64,000 bases of DNA. It comes from CAVTQZ01 sp963737015 (GTDB lineage Bacteria > Actinomycetota > Acidimicrobiia > Acidimicrobiales > UBA8190). Below, piece by piece: positions 18,249-26,900 of the stretch. A program made the position numbers and the translations under genes. The notes under the pieces were generated by a model. That model was given only the letters and a program-made list of their open reading frames with translations. It did no database searches and was not told where the DNA came from. Positions within the stretch are counted from its first letter, which is position 1. Each line of letters starts with the position of its first letter. The stretch spans positions 1-64,000 of the forward strand of contig CAVTQZ010000003.1 of the NCBI GenBank assembly GCA_963737015.1, written 5' to 3'.

Positions 18249-21200
18249 GCAGCTTGGCGTCATCCCTCGCCGGGTTACGTTCGGCGGTGCGCCTTCCCGG
18301 CCGCAAGTCCCTCGGCATCCTCGCTGGGATCACAGCGCTCGTCATCGTCGTCAAGGTAATGCTCGCCGAGCTCGCCGCCCACCACGTCTATAACTTCTCC
18401 ACACCCCTACCGGTGGTCCTGCTGGGAACGATCATTGGGATGACCTACGGCCTGCTCGCCGTCGGCCTTGTACTTATCTACCGCACCAACCGCATCATCA
18501 ACTTCGCGCACGGCCAGATCGGCGCCTTTGGCGCGGCGATCCTGGGACTCCTCGTCGTCAAGTACCACTTCCCATACTGGGTGACTTTTCCGCTGGCGCT
18601 GCTCGCCTCGGCGCTGGTTGGAATGGCCGCCGAAGCCGGTGTCGTCCGCCGGCTACGCCAGGCACCGCGGCTCATCTCGATCGTCGCGACCTTAGGTGTC
18701 GGCCAGTTCGTGGTGGCGCTCGCCTACGCCGTCAATTCCACAGCCTCGGCCGGGGCGCTGTTCCCTCAACCCTCGTTCCTGCCGACCTTCACGGTTGGCG
18801 CGTTGAGAATCACCCCTGCGTACTCCGCGATGTTGTTCCTCTCTCCGGTCGTCGTCATCGCCATCGCCGCGTTCCTGCGCTTCTCGCGATTTGGTCTGGC
18901 CCTGCGCAGTGCCGCAGCCAACCCCGACGCGGCGCGAATGTCGGGGATCTTCGCCTCCCGGATGTCCACCTTGGCCTGGGCAATCGCAGGGGCGCTGTCG
19001 GCGTTCTCGGCCATCCTCACCCAGCCCACCCAGGGCTTTACCGGGGCGCAGAGTTTCGGTCCGGAACTCTTGCTGCGGGCGCTGACGGCGGCGGTGGTCG
19101 CCCGAATGGAGTCACTCCCGCGAGCGCTGGTGGCCGGGATCGGCCTCGGCATCATCGAGCAGCTCCTGCTGTGGAACTACCCGAACTCCGGGTTGGTCGA
19201 GGTCGCTTTGTTCGTCATCATCTTGGTCGCTCTTCTCCTCCAGCGTCGCCGTGGCGGACGCGATGACGAGAAAACCAGCTGGGCGGCAGTGCAGGCCTTC
19301 CGTCCGTTGCCGGAAGCGCTACGCCGGATCTGGGCGGTGCGAAATCTCGGTCTGCTGATTGGCCTTCCCATCCTGGCGCTGGCCGCCTGCCTGCCGCTCT
19401 TCATCTCGAACAGCCTGTCGGTTGACGCGACCACAGTCATCGCCTTCGGCATCGTTGGGCTCTCGATTGGGATTCTGACGGGCCTCGGCGGCCAACTCAC
19501 GCTCGGTCAGTTCATGGTTGCCGCCATCGGAGCGGTCACCTCCTACTACATCTCTCGACATACCGGAGACTTCGTGCTCGCCTTGCTGTATGGCGGATTG
19601 GCTGCCGCCATAATCTCCGTCGTCATCGGACTGCCGGCGCTCCGGATCCGGGGCACCATGCTCACCGTCACCACGCTGGCTTTCGCACTTGGTGGTCCTG
19701 CGTGGCTGCTCGGACAGCCTTGGATGCTCGGGCTAGGGGTCACACCACGAGTCCCGACCGTCGACGGGAAGGCCCTCAACACCGGACACAGCTACTACTA
19801 CTTGGCCTTTGTGGTTCTGGTGGTGTGTCTGCTTATTGCCCGTAACGTGCGACGATCAGGTTGGGGAAGGCTGCTGGTCGCCATCCGCGACAACGAGGAC
19901 AACGCGCGCGCGTTCACCGTACCGGCGAGCACTGTGAAGCTCCAGGGCTATCTACTGGCGGGTTTCCTCGCCGGGCTCGGGGGCGCGGTCTACGGCTATT
20001 CGCTATTGAGCATCAGCGCTACCACGTTCCCCGTGACCGCGAGCATCAACGTGGTCGTGATGACCGTCATCGGTGGGATATCGATCACCACCGGCCCCCT
20101 CATCGGCGCCCTTTATGTCATCGCCATCCCGCTGCTGCCATTGGATGCTGCCGGCACGGCGGCCACCAATTTCGGCGCACTCTTGCTGGTGCTGTTCCTG
20201 CCGCGGGGGCTCGCCAGCCTGCTCGACCGCCCGAGGGACTGGCTCGCGGTACGCATCGGCCACCTCTACGGCGTCCATCTCGACGACACCGCGACGGAAA
20301 CGGCGCGGCATACCTTCGCCACGACCGGCGGAACCTCACCCGACCCGGCTACTTTGCCGGCGCCCGCCGCGCTCACGACCTTCGCCATCGGATCAAACGG
20401 TCTTCGTCGTTTCAACGTGAACGGCGGGACACTGCTCGAGGCCCGTCATCTTCGCAAGGGCTTCGGGGGGATCATCGCCGTGGACGACGTCTCGCTGACT
20501 GTGCGGGCTGGGGAGACCGTGGGTCTGATCGGACCCAACGGTGCGGGCAAGACGACTACCTTCGAACTCCTGGGCGGCTTCACCGCCCTGGATACCGGGC
20601 AGGTCGTCTTCGACCACCAGGATGTCAGCCACCTAGGCCCCGAACGACGCGCCGGGTTGGGTCTGATCCGCTCATTCCAGGATGCCGCGCTTTTCCCAAC
20701 CATGACCGTGCTCGAAGCTGTCCAACTCGGCCTGGAGCGGGTGGCGCCCACCCGATTCCTGCGCTCGGTCGTGGGTGTCACCGTATCGGAGCGGCGAAAG
20801 TACGACCGCGCCGGCGAGGTCGTCGCCGCCATGGGCCTGGACCCCTACCGGGACAAGCAGATCCAAGAGCTCTCCACCGGTACCCGTCGCATCACCGAAA
20901 TCGCCTGCCTGGTCGCCCTCGAACCGACACTGCTCTTGATGGATGAGCCCTCGAGCGGTATCGCGGAAAGAGAAACCGAGGCATTGGCCAGTTTGCTGCA
21001 AGACCTCAAATACGAGTTGGGAATCACGTTGCTCATCATCGAGCACGACATTCCGCTCATCATGGGAATCGCCGACCGCATCATCGCCATGGCAGAAGGT
21101 CACATCATCGCCTCAGGTTCACCAGATCAGGTACGAGCCGACCCGCTCGTCGTCGAGGCCTACCTGGGCGGATCGGTCACCGCCATCGAGCGCTCGACCG

Positions 21201-21253
21201 TACCGGCGCAGCGCGCTCGGGACCGCCAACCGCCGGTGGCAGCAACGCCATGA
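18245..21253 (+). CDS. LivH-LivM-LivG fusion: ABC permease pair plus ATPase
   Basis: One 1002-residue protein carries both permeases and an ATPase of a branched-chain amino-acid type importer. LivH-like helices are at about residues 20-330 ('IYRTNRIINFAHGQIGAFGA'). LivM-like helices are at about 365-680 ('GLSIGILTGLGGQLTLGQFM'; 'LAGFLAGLGGAVYGYSLLSI'). A LivG-like ATPase follows at about 725-985. Walker A is GPNGAGKT (763-770), the signature is LSTGTRR in place of LSGGQ, and Walker B is LLLMDEPSSGI. With the LivF domain of the previous gene a complete four-domain transporter is encoded in two polypeptides. Substrate unknown. Confidence 0.9.
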   Translation: MSSLASSLAGLRSAVRLPGRKSLGILAGITALVIVVKVMLAELAAHHVYNFSTPLPVVLLGTIIGMTYGLLAVGLVLIYRTNRIINFAHGQIGAFGAAILGLLVVKYHFPYWVTFPLALLASALVGMAAEAGVVRRLRQAPRLISIVATLGVGQFVVALAYAVNSTASAGALFPQPSFLPTFTVGALRITPAYSAMLFLSPVVVIAIAAFLRFSRFGLALRSAAANPDAARMSGIFASRMSTLAWAIAGALSAFSAILTQPTQGFTGAQSFGPELLLRALTAAVVARMESLPRALVAGIGLGIIEQLLLWNYPNSGLVEVALFVIILVALLLQRRRGGRDDEKTSWAAVQAFRPLPEALRRIWAVRNLGLLIGLPILALAACLPLFISNSLSVDATTVIAFGIVGLSIGILTGLGGQLTLGQFMVAAIGAVTSYYISRHTGDFVLALLYGGLAAAIISVVIGLPALRIRGTMLTVTTLAFALGGPAWLLGQPWMLGLGVTPRVPTVDGKALNTGHSYYYLAFVVLVVCLLIARNVRRSGWGRLLVAIRDNEDNARAFTVPASTVKLQGYLLAGFLAGLGGAVYGYSLLSISATTFPVTASINVVVMTVIGGISITTGPLIGALYVIAIPLLPLDAAGTAATNFGALLLVLFLPRGLASLLDRPRDWLAVRIGHLYGVHLDDTATETARHTFATTGGTSPDPATLPAPAALTTFAIGSNGLRRFNVNGGTLLEARHLRKGFGGIIAVDDVSLTVRAGETVGLIGPNGAGKTTTFELLGGFTALDTGQVVFDHQDVSHLGPERRAGLGLIRSFQDAALFPTMTVLEAVQLGLERVAPTRFLRSVVGVTVSERRKYDRAGEVVAAMGLDPYRDKQIQELSTGTRRITEIACLVALEPTLLLMDEPSSGIAERETEALASLLQDLKYELGITLLIIEHDIPLIMGIADRIIAMAEGHIIASGSPDQVRADPLVVEAYLGGSVTAIERSTVPAQRARDRQPPVAATP

Positions 21254-22284
21254 GGCTCCGTCACCGGCTGCAGATGGCCCTGCTGGCGATCCCGGTCGCG
21301 CTGGCGATTGCCGCGCCGTTCGCCGTGGCCCAGTCCGGAACCACCTACCCGGTCGGCGACAGCGCCGAGGCTTGGTACGCGTCGACACCGGGAGTCGGCT
21401 GCAGCTCTCCGATCGGCTGCCTGCCGGTGGCCCCGGCAAACGTCGAGAACTACCCGCCGAACACCCTGCACGTCGGCGCGCTGGGCGGACAAGAGGCCGC
21501 GCGGAGCTATCTCGAGCCGGACTTCAGCTCGCTCCCACCCGGCGCCACATTGCTGTCCGGCACCATGATCGTCCCGATCGACACCGCCTCGGGGTCGGGC
21601 AACGAGAGCATCTCCGCCGCCACGATCGTCGCCTGTCTGGTCACTCAGGAATTCTCCGACGGGGAGTCCGGCTCCACCCAGTCTCCTCCATCCGCCGACT
21701 GCACCAACGCAATTCCCGCGGCGTACGAATCAGCCAACAGCACCTTTACGATCAATCTCGGGCACTACCTGAGCGACTGGAACAACGGCGCGCCAGAACT
21801 TGGCATCGCGCTCGAACCAGCGCCCAACGAGTCCCCCAGCCAAACCTGGGAGGTCACCTTCAATGGCCGCGACTTGGCGGGCGCGCCGCACGCGATGACC
21901 ACTTTCACGATCGCTGCGCCGGGGACGACCACCTTTGGCGGCACGATCATCTCGAGCCCGGTGAGTGGGTCGACGCAGGTGCCTGGCGTCACCCCCATTC
22001 CTGCTCCCTCGGCTCCGGCCACCCAGTCGAGCTCGCCGAGCGGCCCGCCCCTGGCGGCGGCCTCTCCCCCATCCAGCGCTACCGCGCGTAGTACAGCCGC
22101 CAACGGGTTCCAATACCCGGAGATCCTTTTGCTTCCCCTCGCCCTGTTGGTAGGTCTGGTGTACTCCGCCCGCGTCCTCACCGCCGATGCCACGCCCAGG
22201 CGGCTTCTCCGGGTTAGCCGCCCGTACGCTGCCCCACGACCGCCACGACCAGGAGGCGACGTTGACCCAGGTCATCTCACCTAG
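21250..22284 (+). CDS. exported surface protein, DNRLRE-like domain and C-terminal membrane anchor
   Basis: A 344-residue protein with an N-terminal signal (hydrophobic LLAIPVALAIAAPFAVA) and a single C-terminal hydrophobic segment (ILLLPLALLVGLVYS). A Pro/Ser-rich linker precedes the C-terminal segment. The exported part resembles DNRLRE / CBM96-like beta-sandwiches ('YPPNTLHVGALGG...RSYLEPDFSSLPPGATLLSGTMIV'), which sit on cell-surface or secreted proteins. Four Cys in the first half may form disulfides. It follows the transporter fusion with an ATGA overlap. Its presence between transporter and small membrane genes suggests a cell-surface part of the same machine; this is inference. Confidence 0.72.
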   Translation: MRLRHRLQMALLAIPVALAIAAPFAVAQSGTTYPVGDSAEAWYASTPGVGCSSPIGCLPVAPANVENYPPNTLHVGALGGQEAARSYLEPDFSSLPPGATLLSGTMIVPIDTASGSGNESISAATIVACLVTQEFSDGESGSTQSPPSADCTNAIPAAYESANSTFTINLGHYLSDWNNGAPELGIALEPAPNESPSQTWEVTFNGRDLAGAPHAMTTFTIAAPGTTTFGGTIISSPVSGSTQVPGVTPIPAPSAPATQSSSPSGPPLAAASPPSSATARSTAANGFQYPEILLLPLALLVGLVYSARVLTADATPRRLLRVSRPYAAPRPPRPGGDVDPGHLT

Positions 22285-22669
22285 CAGGGTGCCCATCATC
22301 GCCGGACACGAGGAAGCCCAGGCTCCCAAGGCCACCTGGCGCCGCCAGATGGCGGGGCTGTTCGATCCCGCTTCCCGGATCCCCACCTACCTGGGCATTG
22401 TCGTCGTCCTCGTCGGATTCGTGCTCATCGGCATTGCCTGGGCAAAAGTGGCGGCGCTCCTCAACGTCGCGTTGCAACTGCCCTACCTGATCTCAGCCGG
22501 TTTCGTTGGCCTGGCCCTCGTCATGGTGGGCCTCGCCATCATCGTGATGGCCGCCAGACGGCAAGACGCCGCCGCCCGCACACGCCAACTGGAGCGCCTG
22601 ACCTCGATCCTCCTCGAACTGCAATCCGACTTGTCGAGCCCCGAGGAATATCGGCGCGATACCCATTGA
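22262..22669 (+). CDS. two-helix membrane protein A (paralogue pair)
   Basis: A 135-residue protein with two hydrophobic segments (LGIVVVLVGFVLIGIAWAKV and GFVGLALVMVGLAIIVMAAR) and a charged C-terminal tail. A TTG start after AGGAGG was chosen over the longer frame; it overlaps the previous gene by 23 bases. It aligns by eye with the next protein (GF.....AW, QLP.L.S.G..G.AL), so the two arose by duplication. No known family. Position suggests a small membrane partner of the transporter. Confidence 0.72.
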   Translation: MTQVISPSRVPIIAGHEEAQAPKATWRRQMAGLFDPASRIPTYLGIVVVLVGFVLIGIAWAKVAALLNVALQLPYLISAGFVGLALVMVGLAIIVMAARRQDAAARTRQLERLTSILLELQSDLSSPEEYRRDTH

Positions 22670-23052
22670 CCGACCGCTCACGAACCCCATCCCGTGAAGT
22701 ACCTGACGACCAGGTGACCCAAGGACGCCGCCGGCAGCTTGATGAAGCGTGGGCCGATCCGGGGATACGGGCTGGCCTGGTGCTAGTCGTCGTTGCCATG
22801 GCTGGGTTCTCGGCCATGGCGCTGGCCTGGCGAGGGACTGCCTCCTCGCTCCTCGTCCCCACGCAGCTGCCCTTCCTCGTCTCGGGAGGCATCGGTGGGG
22901 CGGCGCTGCTCGTAGCCGCTGTCGCGTTACTCATGACCCATCTCGAGCGCCGCCACGAAGCAGCAGACCGCGTCGAGCTCGACACCATGGTGCGGGTCAC
23001 CGCGGCGCTGGCCGACGCCATCCGTGCCCGGCGTCGGCGTGGCACCATCTGA
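22666..23052 (+). CDS. two-helix membrane protein B (paralogue pair)
   Basis: 128 residues with two hydrophobic segments (LVLVVVAMAGFSAMALAW and GGIGGAALLVAAVALLM), an Arg-rich N-terminus and a helical C-terminus. The TTG start shares bases with the TGA of protein A (TTGA), the tightest coupling in the operon. Shared pattern QLPFLVSGG / QLPYLISAG shows it is the sister of protein A. It is the last gene of the operon; the next gene points toward it. Confidence 0.72.
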   Translation: MTDRSRTPSREVPDDQVTQGRRRQLDEAWADPGIRAGLVLVVVAMAGFSAMALAWRGTASSLLVPTQLPFLVSGGIGGAALLVAAVALLMTHLERRHEAADRVELDTMVRVTAALADAIRARRRRGTI

Positions 23053-23061
23053 GGAGCTCCT

Positions 23062-24393
23062 TTACGCCGCCGTCACGCCCGCTCTTGCCAGCTCGCGTAC
23101 CGACTGATCGAAGGCAGCCACTGTCGCTTCAATTTCCGCTGGTCCGTGGGTCGCCGAGACGAGGCCTCCACTTCCAAGGAGGTCCACGCCCCGCGAGAGC
23201 AATGCGACGCGGAGGGCAAGCCCCACTCCACCGCGCATGGCGGCATAGCCATGGTCGCGCTCGTCTCCGGCGGGTTCCTCTCCCAGATAGACATGGAAAG
23301 CAGAGGAATCTCCGTAGACCTTCCCCGGGACGCTCGCGCCTTCGAGAACGTCGTTCATGGCCGAGCGTAACTGGGCCGCCGCCTGATCCGCCCGCTTCGT
23401 CGGTTCACCATTTGCGACGAGCCGCAGCGTTGCCCCGCCGGCGGCGGCAGAAAGAGGGTTGGCGTTGAAGGTTCCCGGATGGAAAAGGCGATGGTCGCGG
23501 TTCCAACTCGGCTCCGTGCGGTCCTCGAACACCGACATGACCTCGGCAAGCCCGGCAACAGCCCCGCCGGGAAGACCACCGGCAACGATCTTGGCCATCG
23601 CTGTGAGGTCGGGGGCGATGCCAAACCGTTCTTGGGCGCCCCCTGGCGCCCATCGGAAGCCCGTGACGACCTCGTCGAAGATGAGCAGCGACCCGTAACG
23701 CGAACTTTGTGTCCTCAGGTTCTCGAGGAACGCCCTGTCCACGGGAACCTGCCCGAAATGCGCTCCACTGGGCTCGACGATGATGGCGGCGACATCTCCT
23801 GCGGCCAAGCGGGATTCGAGCGCTTGTGGCTGTCGCGGGGAAAGGGCCACGACATCGGACAGCGCCGCCGTGGAGAGCCCTGGGGGACGAAGATCGGAGG
23901 GGCCATTGAGCGCCACCATGCCGATCTCGCTCCATCCGTGGAAGTGATAATCGAACTTTACGATCACGTCGCGACCGGTGACCGACCGAGCCACCCTCGC
24001 GGCCAGCATCACCGCTTCGGTGCCCGAAGAGGTGAATCGGACCCGTTCGGCGCTCGGGACCAGCTCACAGATCAGCTGAGCCCACTCAACCTCGGACCGA
24101 TGGGAGGCGCCGTAATGCGTACCCCGCACCACCTGTTCACGGACTGCTTCGGTGACCTCGGGATGCCCGTGCCCGAGAAGAAGCGCCCCGTGACCCATGA
24201 GATAGTCGATGTACTCGTTGCCATCGACGTCCCACTTCCGAGGGCCCGAAGCTCGCTCGATGGCAATCGGGAAGGGGGGAACATGGCGAACCTCGTGCGC
24301 CACCCCGCCGGCCAGCACACTTAGTGCCTCTCCGTGCACCTTTCTCGAAGCAGGGGCAGAACCCTCGATTCGGAGTTCCCATGGCCAAGTCAT
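23062..24393 (-). CDS. class III aminotransferase, glutamate-1-semialdehyde-aminomutase-like
   Basis: A PLP enzyme of 443 residues of the aspartate-aminotransferase-family III group. Visible are YIDYLMGHGALLLGHGHPEV, FTSSGTEAVMLAARVAR, HFHGWSE, LIFDEVVTGFR, and the PLP-lysine region AMAKIVAGGLPGGAVAG. It is of the GSA-aminomutase-like subgroup but is not in a heme cluster, so a catabolic D-, beta- or omega-amino-acid aminotransferase is more likely. The start is the ATG before TWPWELRI; the longer frame upstream is non-conserved. It converges on the MFS-Liv operon and could feed on the transported compound. Confidence 0.82.
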   Translation of the reverse strand: MTWPWELRIEGSAPASRKVHGEALSVLAGGVAHEVRHVPPFPIAIERASGPRKWDVDGNEYIDYLMGHGALLLGHGHPEVTEAVREQVVRGTHYGASHRSEVEWAQLICELVPSAERVRFTSSGTEAVMLAARVARSVTGRDVIVKFDYHFHGWSEIGMVALNGPSDLRPPGLSTAALSDVVALSPRQPQALESRLAAGDVAAIIVEPSGAHFGQVPVDRAFLENLRTQSSRYGSLLIFDEVVTGFRWAPGGAQERFGIAPDLTAMAKIVAGGLPGGAVAGLAEVMSVFEDRTEPSWNRDHRLFHPGTFNANPLSAAAGGATLRLVANGEPTKRADQAAAQLRSAMNDVLEGASVPGKVYGDSSAFHVYLGEEPAGDERDHGYAAMRGGVGLALRVALLSRGVDLLGSGGLVSATHGPAEIEATVAAFDQSVRELARAGVTAA

Positions 24394-24578
24394 CTGTTTC
24401 CTTTTCGCTTGGACGGTTCCATTCTCCCAAGCCCATGCTGGCCCGGCTTCGGCCACGACGACCAGCACCCTTCGCCACGTTTGTCGGCTGCCACAAGCGC
24501 CCTAGCCACCAGGGCTCAGCCCGGCCAGGGAGGAAGCACTGACCCGTGACGCTACGCGCCGAACACCCAAGGTCGCCG

Positions 24579-25319
24579 TCATCTCCGGTGAGCGGCGGCC
24601 CGGGCGCTCATGGCCAAGCCGAGTACGCACCAGGCGGTCACCACCCCGAAGGACAACAGGCGGCTCTCGTCGTAGTTGCCTGTGAGCGATCCTCGCATGA
24701 TGTCCGCCATGTAGGCCACCGGAAGGGCACGATGGATGTCTTGCAGCACCAAGGGCAAACGACTCAGGGGAAAGTTGATCGGCGAAAAGAGCAACAACCC
24801 GATGGAAAGGAACTGGGTGATCTGCTGAGTGGCAACCGGGGGCACGGACATCGATATGGCGCTGCCCACCGCAGCGGCCGTGAGAGCGGTCAACATCGTG
24901 GCGGGCACGACCAAGGGGCTCACATGGAGCGGGATATGGAACCGCAGCATTCCTAGGACCAAGGTGGCGATCCCCCCCGGTAGCTGCATGGCAACCCAGA
25001 AGGTCACCCCCGCCAACATCGGAGCAGTACGGGGCACCGGGAGGGCTTCGAAGTATGCATGGCGACCGCTTGTGCGGGCCATGGCCATCTCCTGAGGAAC
25101 CGCCACCAGCCCAATCAGCATCAACGTCATAGTCGCCGCCCCTGTGGCGAAGAAGAGAGCCACGGTCGGGGTGATGCGCGGAAGCAAGAAGGCGAAGCCG
25201 AAGATGATGCCGAGACCGACGACGATCTGGATCAGGACGAACATGGGGACGAGGCGGCGGTAGCGGAGGAATTGCCACTCGAGCAGAAGCAGGTAGCTGC
25301 GCAGGGCTCCCCTGGACAT
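24579..25319 (-). CDS. ABC-2 type membrane permease
   Basis: A 246-residue membrane protein with about six hydrophobic segments, from LVPMFVLIQIVVGLGIIFGF at the start to LLSFGVVTAWCVLGLAMSA at the end. Such permeases work with a single ATPase as small exporters. Its ATG overlaps the stop of the preceding ATPase gene (TGATG), so they are made together. The cargo is unknown. Confidence 0.82.
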   Translation of the reverse strand: MSRGALRSYLLLLEWQFLRYRRLVPMFVLIQIVVGLGIIFGFAFLLPRITPTVALFFATGAATMTLMLIGLVAVPQEMAMARTSGRHAYFEALPVPRTAPMLAGVTFWVAMQLPGGIATLVLGMLRFHIPLHVSPLVVPATMLTALTAAAVGSAISMSVPPVATQQITQFLSIGLLLFSPINFPLSRLPLVLQDIHRALPVAYMADIMRGSLTGNYDESRLLSFGVVTAWCVLGLAMSARAAAHRR

Positions 25320-26251
25320 CAGGAACCAACCTTCTCCGGTTCCACCCAGCTGGCGTACACGTCCTCCAGGGAGGCGGGGATCACTGCGAACTCGGCCAGC
25401 CTGCCCGCGTCCTGCTCGGCCTTGGCCCAAGCCACGACCTCACCGACACGGGGCAGTTCGATCTGTCCCACCAGCCTCCTCCCGCTGTTGGCCACCACGG
25501 TCACGCCCTGGGGGACCACCGGTGGCGAATGGAGGTCCTCGAGGGTGCATTCGATGCGCAGCGGCGTCCCGAGGTCGCCTTTCAGTTGGGCCGGAGTTCC
25601 TTGGGCAAGAACCTTGCCGCCTGCGAGGATGGCCAGGCGGTCGACGCAACGCTCGGACTCGACGACGTTGTGGGTCACGAGCAGCACGGCAGCCCCGTCA
25701 TCGGCCAGAGCCCGGATCTCCGACCACAGAGCGCGCCTGCGTAGTGGGTCCACATCATTGGTCGGCTCGTCGAGGACGACCACTTCTCCCGGCACTACGG
25801 CGGCCATGCAGAACCCGGTGAGGCGAGCGACACCCCCGGAGAGCGGTGTGCTGCGGTCAGCCACGTCGAGCAAGTCGAGAGCGCCTAAAAGCTCTTCGGT
25901 CCGCCGGGCGACGATCCGGCGAGAACCACCTCGGATCCGTCCCACCATCTCAGTTGCTTCGCGGGGGGCCAAGCCCTCGACCGGAGCGGCGGCCTGGGGC
26001 TGGTAGCTGCAGAGCTGCCGAGCCAGCTCGGGACGGGCCACGACGTCGCGGCCGTCGATGCTGATGCGCCCCGAGTCCGGTATGAGCACTCCCAGGACCT
26101 GGCCGACCAGAGTCGTCTTGCCGGCTCCGTTGGGGCCGAGGAGACCGAAGACCTCCCCCGAGGACACCCTCAGGCTCACCGAGTCATTGGCCAGCACCCC
26201 ACCCCGTCCCTTGCGGTGGTAGGTCTTGGAGACCGCGTCGACTTCGAGCAT
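25319..26251 (-). CDS. ABC-2 exporter ATP-binding protein
   Basis: A 310-residue ATPase: Walker A GPNGAGKTT, signature LSGGVARLTG (modified from LSGGQ), Walker B EVVVLDEPTNDVDP and switch His in LLVTHNV. An added C-terminal domain of about 80 residues (beyond PAQLKGD) is common for drug/antibiotic-type exporters. The ATG overlaps the stop of the CopG-like gene (TGATG). It is the middle gene of a three-gene operon. Confidence 0.87.
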   Translation of the reverse strand: MLEVDAVSKTYHRKGRGGVLANDSVSLRVSSGEVFGLLGPNGAGKTTLVGQVLGVLIPDSGRISIDGRDVVARPELARQLCSYQPQAAAPVEGLAPREATEMVGRIRGGSRRIVARRTEELLGALDLLDVADRSTPLSGGVARLTGFCMAAVVPGEVVVLDEPTNDVDPLRRRALWSEIRALADDGAAVLLVTHNVVESERCVDRLAILAGGKVLAQGTPAQLKGDLGTPLRIECTLEDLHSPPVVPQGVTVVANSGRRLVGQIELPRVGEVVAWAKAEQDAGRLAEFAVIPASLEDVYASWVEPEKVGS

Positions 26252-26712
26252 CAGTCCCAATCCAGGATGTCGGTGCCCCGCACGATGCGGTCGTCGATGG
26301 CAGCCAGCACCTCGCTGGGGCCCCGCACTGCTCCGAAGATCCGGATACGGGCCACGGTGGCCTCGGCCAGGTCGGGGGTCACCGAGCCCTGGATGCGAAG
26401 CACCCCCACCACGAACAAATCGAGGCGTTTGCCCGATCGCCTGGCTGCCTCGAGCTCGCCACGGGCAAGCAACTGGTAGCCGATACGCGCCCCGCCGCTC
26501 ACGACGGCTCGCTCGACCGGCTGAGGGTTGCTCTCCAGCACGGTGCGGATACCGGCGCGGATCAGGTCGGTCCGGCTGGCGAATAGGCCTTCCGCCACCA
26601 ACAGATCCATCTTCCCGAGCTCCGCCGCCGGCAGGTTCACGCACACCTTCTCAGTCTCCAAATGAACCCCTACTGTGCTCTTCGTGGATTCCACAAGGAG
26701 CCTACCTGACAT
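26251..26712 (-). CDS. CopG-type ribbon-helix-helix regulator
   Basis: The N-terminal region VCVNLPAAELGKMDLLVAEG then LFASRTDLIRAGIRTVLE matches ribbon-helix-helix DNA-binding proteins with an alpha-helical second half (SRTDLIRAGIR). The C-terminal 80 residues (LDLFVVGVLRIQGSVTPDLA...IRIFGAVRGPSEV) resemble the C-terminal domain seen next to ABC-2 exporters in actinobacteria. Likely autoregulates the exporter operon from the intergenic region shared with pucR. The start could be a few codons further in. Confidence 0.75.
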   Translation of the reverse strand: MSGRLLVESTKSTVGVHLETEKVCVNLPAAELGKMDLLVAEGLFASRTDLIRAGIRTVLESNPQPVERAVVSGGARIGYQLLARGELEAARRSGKRLDLFVVGVLRIQGSVTPDLAEATVARIRIFGAVRGPSEVLAAIDDRIVRGTDILDWD

Positions 26713-26788
26713 CCTGGGCGCATTGTCAACTCCGACCCGTGTCCGCAGATCGGCGTCGATGTGACGTAGTCAGGGCGCGGAACCCCCA

Positions 26789-26803
26789 CGACCTTGTAGG
26801 GAC
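26789..26803 (+). promoter_or_regulatory. imperfect direct repeat 1 in the divergent regulator spacer
   Basis: CGACCTTGTAGGGAC recurs 32 bases on as CGACGTTGTAGGACT (26821-26835), about three DNA helical turns apart on the same face. It lies between the CopG gene and the PucR gene, so it is a candidate binding site for one of them. Not tested by comparison. Confidence 0.35.
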
Positions 26804-26820
26804 CGTCAAAAATTTGCCCG

Positions 26821-26835
26821 CGACGTTGTAGGACT
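26821..26835 (+). promoter_or_regulatory. imperfect direct repeat 2 in the divergent regulator spacer
   Basis: Second copy of the repeat described at 26789-26803; 12 of 15 bases agree. It sits about 65 bases ahead of the chosen pucR start. Confidence 0.35.
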
Positions 26836-26900
26836 CGATAAGCATGGTCGTGCGAATGAGTCGTATGGTTGTTGAAACGACACAGAGGAGAGGCGGGCTG

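Noticed and set aside
23631..23660. A third tRNA-derived att-like copy
   Set aside because: GCGCCCCCTGGCGCC near here is only a short G/C-rich likeness of the tRNA end and falls within the aminotransferase coding frame.
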